This document shows, in pieces, positions 1 to 11,679 of a DNA stretch of 64,000 bases. The notes under the pieces were generated by a model. That model was not told where the DNA came from and ran no database searches. It worked only from the letters and a program-made list of their open reading frames with translations. Origin of the DNA: Climacium dendroides (lineage: Eukaryota; Streptophyta; Bryopsida; Hypnales; Climaciaceae); assembly GCA_950106755.1 (NCBI GenBank), contig OX467083.1, positions 33,909,029 through 33,973,028 of the forward strand, read 5' to 3'. Within the stretch, counting starts at the first letter, position 1; each line of letters begins with the position of its first letter. The position numbers and the translations under genes are program-made.

Positions 1-170
1 GTTTTTCAATCAATTATCATGAATATTAAATGAAATAATTCACCAAAAAAGGAATTTTATTTTTTTGAAATTGAAATTTGGTGGGCTTGATCAAGATTGT
101 GTAAGAATTGAATGTTAATTATGCAAGACTAAAAATGCCAATTATATTCTATATTATGCAAAAAAAAATT
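1..170. repeat. Arm of a foldback-type repeat, cut by the window edge
   Basis: This stretch is clearly similar in the same orientation to 29340-29510, sharing runs such as TTCACCAAAAA, GAAATTTGGT and TTCTATATTA in the same order and spacing. That second site is the right arm of an inverted-repeat element at 28738-29484, so this is probably one end of another copy continuing to the left. No coding signal is seen. Confidence 0.55.
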
Positions 171-403
171 GAATGACACTAGAGGCAGTACATACCTTCA
201 CGATATCAGAGGCCACTAAGGTCTGAGCATCCAAGTCTAAGGTCAGTGTCTCCAGAAAACAACACCATGCATCAGAAATACTACATTTAGGGAACTCAAG
301 TATACAACACAGTTCATAGTGCACTGTGGGTTTGGGGTCTACATACCTTATTTCTACCCTTGGTTACAAATTAAAGTCATTTCTGAGCTCAAGATCATGA
401 ATT

Positions 404-773
404 TTAACAAGTGAGTACAGATTCAACATCCCACAAAGTCATCGAGAGAACGTTCCACGGCAAAATTTGCGCCACAAAATGTCTGTTAGACTTTCTACAA
501 CATTCGGCGACTGTCGCTGTCCCTGAGGTCTGAGTGGGTGATTCTTCAGATTTTTTAAGTAACATGAATGGGATCTTCCAAGAGATCAACAGCTTTTAGT
601 GTTTCCAAGTCATAGAATTTCTTCCGTGGAGAATCAGTAAGTGTTTCTAGGCTTTTCAAACACAAAACTTCCAAACATTGTTGACAGCCACCTTTTACCT
701 GGAACCTGGCAAATAAACACTCTGTAGAACTTACATCAACGACTTCGAGATCATGATCGATTTGTTCCTTCAT
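404..773 (-). other. Possible exon or gene fragment, unidentified
   Basis: Two short open frames overlap on the minus strand: 72 codons at 555-773 and 61 codons at 404-589. The composition looks more coding-like than the surrounding DNA (a CQQCLEVLCLKSLETL stretch, then a Ser/Thr-rich stretch). The frame changes near 560-590, so this could be two exons or a frameshifted relic. I do not recognise the family. It may simply be chance. Confidence 0.2.
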
Positions 774-938
774 TTGAGATATAACACTAGACCCCCTTGA
801 ACAAAATCAGTGGATCCAAGTCTAGAATTTGAAGCAGGCTCATTCATTTGTTTTTGTGGCCTGCCAGGCCTGTCGAGAGCGCGATCAAGGCAGCATGGAT
901 ACTCTTGGGACTAAGGTTCTGGCACGACATTGTTCACA

Positions 939-3059
939 ATGTTCGCAATATTGGAGTGGAAGCAGTCTGGCGATCCTCGTGCAGCAGTTGTGGTAGTCTG
1001 GTTTATCTCGATGTGGCGGCACATGTGGCGCGGGGAGAATTCGAAGCAACGATTGCCGCCAGGTTCGAGGAGTCTTCCGCTTCTGGGCAACCTGCACCAA
1101 GTCGGCAGCGCGCCGCACCGTTCGATCACGGCCATGCACAAGAAGTACGGCAGCATCCTCTTCCTGCGTCCGGGATCGGTGCCCACCGTGGTGGTAGACA
1201 GTCCGGAGCTTCGGGAGTTTGTCCCCGTTCTCGCGAAATTCTACGACTGGCAGGGATTTGAACGCGACATGCATAAGGTACGTACGTACATTGAGGCTCT
1301 GATCAATAGATACCCTTCAGTGTCGATTAAATTTCGCGATTCCAGCAACACAACGTACTTGAACGCTCCCGTCCATCTGTTCAACCGCACTTTTGAAAGT
1401 ACTGGACCCCTCGCCGACATTTCAGATCGACACCTCTTCCACCTAGATACTTAGAATTTAGGGTGCAGACTTGATTCTAAATGAATATCGATCCCCATGA
1501 CTGCAGCTGCGGAAAGCATACGATGACATTCTGGATGCGATCATCCAAGAGCACAAGGACTTCGCAAGTGGCAAGCGAGCGGGCGGGAAGCCTGACGATT
1601 TCATCAGCATGCTGCTGGAGCTTCCTGGCGAGAATGGCGCTCCTCATCTGGACGAGCGAACCATCAAGGCTCTAATTGTTGTAAGCGATCCTTCACATTG
1701 TATTTGCCTTGTATCAATTCCCTTCATTCCCCACCCATACCGCTTTAGAATTGGCACCATAACGCTAAAGCAGCTCCATTGTTATGAAAAATAACCTGTC
1801 TTGCTATCGATGAGTGAACGTCATCTATATAAAAATGGGGTTCCTTGAGGTTATGGTTCCCATAATATTAGCTCGTCTGAATTACAATCCTTTGTAAGAG
1901 AATCGGTACGCAACTATTGAGATTCAATATCACGGATTTCAAAATCTGAAGCTTTTAATATTGATTATGATCTTTAGCACACTTAAAATTGACAGCTGAA
2001 AAGTTGATAGGAGAACAAATAATAACTTGATCTTCAAGTTAAGATCATATTATAGCTGAATTTAACTTATTAGACACCCAAAATGAAAGTTGGAAGGATC
2101 TAAATTTGGTTGTCGGATTTAAATGCCATTCACATTGACAAATGTTTCCGATAGCAGCAGTCAAGACCATGGCTATCAGAAAGCACTACCCAAGTCCTTA
2201 ATCGCCATGATCTAATCTCATGGCTTCCCAATCCACAATAACTCCCATCCAATTCCCATTCCCGCAGGACATGATGGCCGGCGCGACCGACACCTCCGCG
2301 GTGACCAACGAATGGGCGATGGCCGAAATCCTCCGCAACCCTTCCATCCAGATCAATCTCCAAACAGAGATCGACTCCGTGGTCGGGCACCACCGCACCG
2401 TCACCGAATCCGACCTCTCCCACTTCCCTTACCTCATGTGCGCGGTGAAGGAGACGTTCCGCCTCCACCCCGCAGGTCCGTTCGCCATCCCTCGCGAGTC
2501 CATGGAAGACACCACGTTGGCAGGGTACCACATCGCGAAAGGCACGCGCGTGCTGCTCAACTTCTACTCTTTGGGGCGGTCGGAGCACATCTGGGAGGAG
2601 CCTGGGGAGTTTCGGCCGGAGAGGTGGGAGGGGGAGGATCTGGAGAGGATCCAGGACGCGGAGTTGCGGATTGTGCCGTTCGGGAATGGGCGAAGGGGGT
2701 GCCCCGGGAGCTTGTTGGGCGGGACGATGGTGATGGCGACGCTGGCGAGGCTGCTGCATGGGTTCGAGTGGGTGTGGCCGGAGGGCGTGACGGCGGAGAC
2801 GGTGGACATGGCGGAGAGCTTTGGGACGACCATTCCGATGAGGACCAGGTTGCGGGCGCTGGCGACGCCGCGGTTGCCAGTGCACTTGTATGCCGAGTTG
2901 GATTTCGCCAAGCCAACACGGCTAGCTAGCGTCGAACACACACGGCCAAATGGGGATGAGGAAAGCTTCAGGGCCCTTCAAATATTGTTCAAGCACCCCA
3001 TCCTATCGTGTCAAGGATGGAACGTCAAAACTAAGTTGAATTGGACAATCCGCAATTGA
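939..3059 (+). pseudogene. CYP703: CYP703-type cytochrome P450 with internal deletion and run-on C-terminus
   Basis: Three exons fit: 939-1277, 1507-1680 and 2268-3059, all phase 0 with GT-AG introns, giving 434 residues. The start follows an N-terminal anchor (AAVVVVWFISMW) and the proline hinge RLPPGSRSLPLLGNL. Exon 3 carries the I-helix (AGATDTSAVTNEWAMAE), the ExxR motif (KETFR), the PERW motif (FRPERW) and the heme loop PFGNGRRGCPG with its Cys ligand. TDTSAVTNEWAMAE and HPAGPF are hallmarks of CYP703, an in-chain fatty-acid hydroxylase of the ER that supplies sporopollenin precursors in angiosperms. Within exon 1, SPELREF runs straight into VPVLAKFYDWQGFE, which skips roughly 130 residues including helix C (heme-propionate WxxxR). 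The family end, PRLPVHLY, is followed by about 55 unrelated codons. I infer a non-functional gene; an assembly collapse is the alternative. Confidence 0.8.
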
Positions 3060-4859
3060 CCATTTGTGGAACACAATTGGTGCGGAGAGGAGAGAGCCAA
3101 GAAGTTGAAAAGCTTGTCAAATATTAGGTATAAAACTATGGCAAGTTCAATTGGCTGTGTTGGGGAGGCAATGTCTTAAATGTTATTAGGAAGTTTGACA
3201 TCTCATGGATAATAGAGAATCCTTTAAATAAGATAGAAGTGCAACTATTCATCTTTGGAATTTTGTTGTGAAAAGGAGAGGTCTTCTATAGTAGTATGAC
3301 TTCCAATGAGTGCTTTTGTAATTTTGTAAGTGAATGATAAACAAGGTAACCAAAGGGATGATTTCTACAATTTCATCAGTCCGTCTTTTAAGGGTTAAAG
3401 CATTATAACATAAAATTTGAGAATTTAAAATTTCAAACACCTTCTTATACTAAACTCCTTGTTCAAAATTCATGAGCATTCTGTTCCACCACAATCCAAA
3501 CCATCAGCATCCTTACAAATCAAGATACAAATTGCCAAACCCTAACTCTTCTAATTCACCTCCATACACTATATGCAGTGGTGCAAATCAGGGTTGTTTT
3601 GTCAAACACATTTTCAGATTTGGGTGTCAAGTTGTTTGTCTAATGTCGCATGTCATATATGATGAGTGTTGATCATATACGATGGACTTGCGGTAACCCT
3701 ATCCAAGGTCACCCAAATTTTTGAAATTTGTCGCCCAATAGGCAATCCTACATAGAAAGCTTGAATCACGTCAATCACCATGGGCGACTGTGGGTGGCGC
3801 AACAACAGGTGAGGGTGAAGTGATCGTGGATCCAAAATACTAGGTGACTACAGGTTTAGGGGCGACCACGGGTGCTTGTATAGGGCGACTACGAGTATAG
3901 GTCTTTGTGCACCATGCCCACCCACATTCACCTTCCAAATGCGCTCGAGGTCATCCTACCCGCACTCATCCTATACTCAAGGTCACCCAGACCAACATGC
4001 GCCCCATGCCATGTGGAGGCTTTATAGCAGCTATGTGGCCAATGGGCAAGCAAAAACTTTCGTTGAAAAATAAAAAGGAAGTTAACTTTGACCTTATTAA
4101 ATAGACGAGGGATAAAATTCATGTCATGTTCATCGTATTTGTCATGTTGTTGATTTGTCAGGGCGAACAATCATGGTGCAAATTGACTAATTAGATATTT
4201 TTTTGCAGAATTCTCTTCTACATGCATCAAGCTAATTGACTATCTTTGAAAATAATATCAAAATGACTGAATCTTAAGCAAAATACAAAACAATAGACAA
4301 TTGGCTCTTATAGAACCATATAATAATTAAAGACTTACAAGAATCTTTGAGGTGCTTTATTTCATCTTTGGCCCACTTTCTATATTTTGCTTTATCTCTT
4401 TCTATAGAGAGTTTAGTTGTGTTCCACAATAAGGAAAAAAATCATACGCCTCAACAAGTTGCATTAAAAATGGCATCCAAAAACACAAAACTTCAAATAT
4501 TACTTGCAAAGAGAGATAACCTATTCAAGAATGCTTATTTGGGGAAGATCACGCAAAGAAGTCAAATGATTGGGAAAGAAGTCTACTCTCAAGACAATTA
4601 TTTTGTCGGGACAATAGGTGTCATTGCACAATGAACCAATCTACCACTAATGTTTCACATTCACTTGGACATGAACTGTTCCTTTTTTTTCCGTTTGACC
4701 TCCTTCAATACTCTCACCTCATTTTGTTTTAGTTTTTTGTGCAATTCAAATTGATGTTATGGAAAGGTAGACTAAATTTTTTTAAGCATGTCAATGACTT
4801 TGGATTTTTCTAAAGGGTGAAGAAATTGTTGGAACAAGTCCTTGTATTCTTTTCAAGGG

Positions 4860-5600
4860 ATATTGACTTTGGGCAACTCGCTATGAACAAAAAAAAAAAT
4901 TCTTTGAAATTTTCACACCATGTGCTCGAGGAATAGCTTTAATATGCAACAATTTTCATAACTTTTGACTACATGGTTAAATTTTTTTTGCATAATATGT
5001 TATTTTTAATGCTTAGTGAGTAGCTTTAGCAACTTCAAAAAAATTACTTCCTTTAGAAATACAAATTTGAACTTGGTTTTCTAGATTTATGCATACATGG
5101 AAAGCTTTGAATCATTCTGTTTTGATTAACAAGCCGAAAGTTATGAGGAGTTTTAGTTTGTAGGTAGTTATGAAATCTCTACTTTGAAATAAACTTTGAA
5201 GTTCTTTACTGAACTTAATATTTAATATTCTTGAAAAAAATTTAAATGGGTGTAAATTGTTAAATTACAACATTACAACCATTGGGATTGGAATTTCTCA
5301 ATTCTATAACTAAGTTCTTAACAATTTAGTATTTTAAATCACACTCTACTACTTTTTACTTCCTATTGTTTTCTAGTATGAATATGAAATACTTTTGTTT
5401 GTATATGAAATTTTTTATATGTATTCACAACTTATTTCTTCAACATACTATGGAGAGTAACAAGTTGTAGGATCTACACATTTTCATATAAAAAGTTTGA
5501 AAGATGAAATCTAACCATTTGGGAAGAATTGAAAATGCTTCTTTTTCAAATTCAAGTGACTTGATCTTGCAATTGATAAGGTTTTTTATTTTAAAATTTC
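4860..5600 (+). mobile_element. Degenerate copy of the TTAA-ended element, ends lost
   Basis: The order of blocks matches 13380-14120: TTTGAAATTTT then CACCATGTG, CATAACTTTTGACTACATGG, a block around GGAAAGCTTTGAATCATTC, and AATGGGTGTAAATTGTT followed by CATTACAACCATTGG. Neither terminal inverted repeat can be recognised. This is an old, truncated relative of the family. Confidence 0.6.
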
Positions 5601-6547
5601 AGGAGGGTGTATTTTAACAAGTTGGCTAAAGGATCCTAGGTTGGATTTGTTAATGAATAAATATAGATGAAGATTTTAGCCTTGCTTTGGATTTAAGTAC
5701 TTTGAGGCAATTTTGGGCTTAAAAATAGTCTGTTTTTTAGGAGTTAACAAGAAGCATTGGACCCTAAAACAACTAAACGTGTAGAAGATTGAAGAATTTA
5801 AGATGATAGTACTTTGTGGAATCCAAAGAGGTTTGACCAACTCACCTAGCTTTTGAAAGAACATACTTTTTTAGATATGAGGATCTCTTCAATGATTCTC
5901 GTACAACTAGAATAGTGTTAAGTGCATGGATGGAAGTACATCAATTAAGTGAATTTTGCCATTTTTTGGATGAAAATTGTTCAATTAATGCATGACATTG
6001 CCAAAATATTATCTACTTGACACATCAAAAATTGTAAATTTGTTCAACTTGAACAACTCCACCAAAATTTCTTTTTCTTCAATAAATAGTTCATAGGATC
6101 AACAATGATGAAGATTCCTTTTGTTTTGGTACACTAGGAGACTTGCGATTGGTTGGTAAGTAAAATAAAGTGTTGCACACATGGGACAAGCAAATAATCC
6201 ATTCTACAAAATAATATCCCATGTGTTTTGATGAAATGAATGATGTTCCCCTAGACCCTTAACCAAGCTCTTAGAGCAATGAAACATGAAGAAATAACCA
6301 CTTCAATCATCAACCTTTTATATAAACAATGTTGTTTGGTCAACTTCATGTTAACACACCACAACCAATTCTTATAAGCTCTCCAAGTGGTTGCATTGGT
6401 AGTTGGATATATGAATTTAGGCCAAATGCAAACCATTGCATTGGATCATTCCATTTGTGTGAAAGATATATTAGCCTCCCAAAGTCCCCTTATTGAAATC
6501 CCTCATAGAATCTATAAAAATTGTAAGAGAGCACATCCTAGATTACA

Positions 6548-6760
6548 TCCAAACAAGCATAGGCTACACAATACAGATACATAGATTGTAATGATTCATT
6601 GTAGTGATTCAAAATGCCAATCCAAAACGAGCATAGGCTACACACTATTGATACATTGATTGTAGTGTTCAAAATGCATAGGACTTGTAGTGATTCAAAA
6701 TGCCAATCCAAAACAAGCATAGGCTACACATCAATTGTAGTGATTCTACAATGCCTCATA
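6548..6760. repeat. Degenerate tandem repeat, about three units
   Basis: The block CAAGCATAGGCTACACA recurs near 6554, 6630 and 6715, each time followed by a TTGTAGTGATTC-type block and AAAATGCCAATCC. Unit length is about 80-90 bp with small indels. No coding role is apparent. Confidence 0.7.
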
Positions 6761-7624
6761 GAACAAGGTGGTACTACTAAATAATAGACATCAAGCTATA
6801 AGAATGTATAATGTTTCAAATTTTAATACCTTTTTAATGTGCCCTTTTTACATCACTTGAAAATAGACTCTTGAAATTTATCATTTCAGTTTGCAATTTT
6901 CAATTCCAGGAAACATGGGTGTCTATAACATATAACATTGTTGCCTTGTACTATATGAAACTCATTGCATAAGGACCATAAGGACCAGTGCCAATCATGA
7001 TCCGACATCTCACAAGCTCAAGGATGTTAATGCATCATTGTGTGCATATCCACTGGCATTGAATCACATTGGTGATAGCAATGACAGCAGAGGATTATAT
7101 TCTATCTCTTTCTTGCAGCCAGTCTGGGTTGTGAACTTGTTGGCTCTGGAGTTTGGTTATTCGGCCAAATGTGAGTATCGATTATGACTAGCAACTGGAT
7201 TAAAAGTTGTAGCACATTAGCAACAAGCATCTAGGGGCTGGATTATAAGTTGGTTAATTGTAGGTGCATTGATTATTTCGTATTCTAATCCAATTTCAAC
7301 TTAACTGCTTACGCACTGCAGGCTAGCATTAGAGGAATTGGGGTATATCACATTGGGAACACTCATATCATGAACTTGGAAACATACAGGGCACAATCAT
7401 GACAAGCGTAAATCACGACAGTAAAAGACTACCGATACATACAATGAACCATGACTCTCAAGGCATCTGCATCAATATGAAACACTAAATCTTGATAGTG
7501 GATTTCAGAATAAATTGACCAATTTTCCCGACAAGATATATCTCCAAGCAAAAAAGTAACAAAATTTCCATCTGAGATTCTCAACCCAGACGAGCATCTA
7601 GCAGCCTAAATGAAACAGAGAAAG

Positions 7625-10600
7625 TTACTTGTCCCGCATCTTATCAACTACCTTTCCTCTTCCTTTAGATTTCTCCTTATCTTTCTCCTTATCCTTCTCC
7701 CCGTCTCTCTCTTCATCCTCATCTCTCTCTTTATTTCCACCCATCAGCTCGTCTACACAGAAGCAGTACAGCTCCTGATGCAGTTGTTGCCATTGCTGGC
7801 CGTTATTCAAAGCCCGGCGCAACTCTGATCTTAACCTTTCTAATTCCATTTGCATTGCTGCCGTAGATCCTCGTTGCTGTGCAAAAACCAAACAATTTAG
7901 TGCGTGCCCCGTCGAACAACGCGTAAATTTTCAAACAATACATTAAACTACACATATAATTTCAGGAACTGCAAGCCGAAATAATGAAGCGTAAAGTCCT
8001 GAGATACATAGACATGAGGCAGAAAATAGCTACAATCGACCAATTAATAAACTGTACTGCAGAAAAAAAATCACAAACTGGCAGGGAACAAAAAAGAAAA
8101 CTTCAGCACGGGAGACACATGTCAAACAAGCGAACTGACCTCTAGCTCCTGTATTTGGCGCTCCATGGCAGCATAGCTGTATGAATGACCTTCAAAATCC
8201 TCTTCCTCTGGATAGGAAGAAGGAAGTACAACCAATGGACCTTCCCAAGAATTAGGCTCATGGGATACCGAATCTGACGCAACATATTTGCTTAATGGAG
8301 CCACAGGAATCATTGGAGTTCGTCTATTCATAGGTCGCCCCTGCTGTGTGCCATGTGGTAATAAAGGAGATCGTGGCAACACAAGCAGGCAACTAATAGG
8401 TCCTGCATTGATCACGAGAGAATAAACATGTTAGCAACACTTCATGAGTAGTTTGAGTACTTTCAATTGGCTATGGCATAATAGCGAGAGCAAAGTAAAT
8501 AAATATTTAAACAAGACAATGGTTCATGAGTTGAAATGATTTGGTTTTAATCCCTAATTGCCTAAGCAAAAGCTAGGAAATCCACTTTGGATTCTAACAT
8601 TCAATTAAAGGAACTTTCAGAATATACTTCAATTGTTCAAAAACGGTAGGATATGATCTTTCCGTTCTATAGGTATGTTTGCTAACCTTCCTTGAATCTT
8701 CCTAAAGTATTTATCTCAACTCCAAAGTATATGGAAGCGGCCACTTTTGATCATTCGGGCACTTAGGGCTAATGTGCAAACCATATGAACCAAAAAATAT
8801 CGGTTGGATACATTACACCACAATGCCTGCTACGCTTTAGGAATGTGGCACATGGCCAGGAAACACACCTTTGTTGTGTGTAAAGGTTCTTAAAACTTGA
8901 CGGCTTGCTGTGTCCCAGAGGCGAGCTGTGCAGTCCTCAGATCCCGAAACTAGCGATACTCCATCCATACTGAAGGCTAATGAAGTGACAGCTCGGCTGT
9001 ACAAAAACAACTGGAAGTAAGATACTCAAATAACTGACAGATACATCACCACATTCACGAACTTCTGTACAAACCATACTTGGTAATATCGTTTAAATAA
9101 AAAATAATTTACCTGTGGCCAATAAGAGCAGCATCAGTACCAAGAATCCCATCAGCGAGAATGCCAGACGTAGTAGGCACTCCAAAATTTAGAGCAGTGA
9201 TAAAAATCCTGCCATCTGCACCGCCCGCATACAACGCATACTCCCCAGGGTCTAATACAACAGCATTTAATGCTGTCGGAAACACTATTGACCTCAAAAG
9301 AGTTCCAAGGGCAAGGCTCCAAATCTGTGAACACACACAACCCAACCTGAGCCACTCAGACACAAGAAAACACAAGAAAAGAAGAATAAGGGACTTATAG
9401 ATTAAGATCAAGCTTTACAGAATTTACATTGTCTTTTAAAAACAAATATAACCCCTAAAGGGGCTAAATTTATGGTTAAGACATAACCAATTTCAGTGAC
9501 CATATTGTGAATCATATAATTCAGAAAGGGTCAAATTATACATCATCAGGATCAATAAAGATCAATGCATGTATTTGTCAAAAATAAATAAAATTGATCA
9601 ATAGAAAATTCCCATATGACCCACTCAAAAGTGCTAGAAAAAAACATGAGGTTCAACTTGGACTTCCTGGTCCTCTGAGGTTTAAGATGAGGTAAGTGGA
9701 AAACGTAAAGCGTAATGAACGACCACCTTGCATGTGTGGTCCAACGAGCAAGAAACGACAATAGCACTAGAGCCACCAGAGCCTGCAAGAAGCCCCGTCA
9801 CTGGCAAGGTATGATCAGACCAACCATACATAGCAGCGACTTGTCCCTCCGCCCCTTGACCATCCTCTCCCGTGTCTAAAACCCTGTAGAAAGAGGGTAC
9901 ATAAGACAGCAATCAGCGATGAACGATCAACCAGCACAGTGTCACACAAACAAGACGACGACTCCGTCGCAAAAACAGGAGACGGATTTCAGGGTTTAGG
10001 GTTTTAGCTCAGAAAGAGAGATGTTCCAATGACAGCCCGATGAAAAACAAACTAAAAATCATATAATGTGTAGTTAAAAGATTCAGTAGCTGCTTAATCC
10101 AAGCACATGAAGTATGGCATGCTCTAATCACTAGCTGGACACCATAGACGAAGGAAAGAACCTGAGAAGAGGCCAGACATTGATGAGGCCGTCATCCGCT
10201 CCAGAGATGAGCAATGAATCGTCATCAGAGAACACTAAGCAACTCACGTTCTTGTAGTGGCCTGGCCAAAGCCTCAGCAACCTCCCAGTCGCCACCTATA
10301 AACCAAAGAGCAAAACTATTTCAACATAAAATTGACAAAACAATTAAGAAAAAATGCTGCACACAGCATAATCCTCTTCCTAAAGTGAAATGCTTTCCAC
10401 TTGCGATCCACTCATGATTTCTTCCGTGGTATGTCCATTCGACGATACATATCATAAACTCACCTCCCAGAAGTAGATTCGGCCAGACGCACCACCACCG
10501 GCAAGGTAAGCACCATCACTTGTGCACGCAAGAGGGCCGATGGGCTCCACCGGGTAGCTCTTGAATGCTACTTGGTTCTGCTTCCCCAAATACAAAAACA

Positions 10601-11220
10601 AGGAGTTAAAAAGATATAACTCCTTAGGAAAGCCAATCCCTCAAAGTACATCAAAACATGATACACAAGCACGCGGGACAAACATCAAATCTTATGCCAA
10701 ATTTGAAACGTCAGGGTTTAAGCCCACTTTCTTCTGATAGATGAAACAATCCTAATTCGCTCATACCAAAAACACTCCAATCGAATCTCTACACCCAGCG
10801 ATGATGACCTAAATTACTTGAAAAAACCCAACGAAACCTGCCAAAAGCTCACAATGTCGGACACAGATTGATGTAATACTGCATTGTTGTTTGATGAACC
10901 ACTGCAATGTGAAAGAGCCTCTTGCTAACCTTGTGCCACGCCCAGAAGTAGATGGCGCCTCCGCCGGCGGGGCCAACGGAGGGTTTATGCACCTGCGCGG
11001 CGGCCAAGAAGTGAAATCCCACGCACGCCAACGCATTGCGCGGCGCGGCACAGGAGCGCAGGTGCGACAGCACGGCGCCGGAGCTCAAATCCCACACCGT
11101 CACGCCCGCATCCACCCCCGAGCACACCACCACGACTTCTCTTACGGTCGCCAGCTTGCTCCATCCACCCACGGCCCCTTCCGGCCGCCCCCAGCCCTCT
11201 CGGGCAACTCTCACACTCAA
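7625..11220 (-). CDS. RID3: RID3/IPI3 (WDR18)-like WD40 repeat protein
   Basis: Eight exons join in frame: 10930-11220, 10464-10577, 10162-10295, 9727-9883, 9113-9324, 8869-8996, 8140-8402 and 7625-7876, giving 516 residues. All introns are GT-AG with matching phases. The exon order tracks Arabidopsis ROOT INITIATION DEFECTIVE 3 throughout: an IYFWAW blade end, KSYPVEPI, GHYKNVSCLVFSDDDSLLISG, SLDHTCKIWSL, FPTALNAVVLDPG and SGSEDCTARLWD, then a C-terminal helix beginning QIQELEQRGSTAAMQMELE. IPI3/WDR18 proteins act in the Rix1 complex in 60S pre-ribosome maturation in the nucleus, and plant RID3 affects meristem formation. The start aligns close to the family N-terminus. The last exon adds a Lys/Glu/Asp-rich tail of about 35 residues not in the Arabidopsis protein. 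No lesion is visible, so this is the best intact gene here. Confidence 0.92.
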
Positions 11221-11393
11221 CTATCTCTCTCACTCTCACACACACATACACACTCAATCCTTCATCCTCTGTCAATCCCCCGAGTCCACCCTCAACACCA
11301 ATCCGCTCTCTTTCTGTCTCCTAAATACCAAATCGCCACCCCTGACTCTTCTCCTCCTCGTCGTCTGCTGCTCCAAATTCAAAATCCTCTACC
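11221..11393. promoter_or_regulatory. Short intergenic leader upstream of RID3-like gene
   Basis: About 170 bp separates the RID3-like start codon on the minus strand from a plus-strand ATG at 11394. It contains a CT/CA-rich tract (11219-11262), which is GA/GT-rich in the sense of the RID3-like transcript and is a common plant 5' UTR composition. No clear TATA box is visible. Confidence 0.35.
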
Positions 11394-11676
11394 ATGAATC
11401 CTCAACATCATCACCCCAGGCGCTTGTTCAAATCCCTTGCCCCACTCTCTTCCTCTTCGTCTTCTGATGATGATGATGGCGCCCCAATGGCGGCTAAAAT
11501 AGATTCAAAAATATAACCCTGCAGAAATTCGCCTCCTCCCTGTTCCAAAACCTTGTAAAATTCGCACCACTTACGAATCACTCTTGCAACTGAATTCTAC
11601 ATACGACGACGAAGACGATGAAGACGATGACCTAAAAGATGAAATTGGCGATGATAACAGAAAATGGGAACCCTAA
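11394..11676 (+). pseudogene. Possible small acidic protein, single-base frameshift
   Basis: An ATG in good context (ACCATGA) opens 40 codons with a Ser run followed by an Asp run and stops at 11514. The plus-one frame (11512-11676) continues with a coding-like stretch (PAEIRLLPVPKPC), then a run of Asp/Glu, and ends at a TAA. The frame change falls at an AAAAAT homopolymer. The two parts look like one protein of about 95 residues broken by one base. I do not recognise it. A sequencing error, a relic, or chance in the divergent promoter region are all possible. Confidence 0.3.
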
Positions 11677-11679
11677 TTA

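Larger units (their letters stand above)
3060..7600. other. AT-rich intergenic region with repeat relics
   Basis: No credible gene is visible. A slightly more GC-rich stretch at 3660-4050 holds only short frames. Position 4860-5600 resembles the interior of the TTAA-ended element at 13353-14282 in the same orientation, but its ends are gone. Positions 6548-6760 form a degenerate tandem array, listed separately. Confidence 0.6.

Noticed and set aside
848..1274. Overlapping frames on both strands over P450 exon 1
   Set aside because: They are shadows of the P450 exon in GC-rich DNA; only the frame at 939-1277 carries P450 motifs.
2130..2941. 251-codon minus-strand frame and other frames over P450 exon 3
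   Set aside because: They are antisense or out-of-frame shadows; the product is low-complexity and has no domain, while the plus frame has the full heme-binding region.
10891..11467. Plus-strand frames of 143 and 168 codons
   Set aside because: They are antisense to RID3-like exon 1 and its leader, with low-complexity Ser/His/Thr content.
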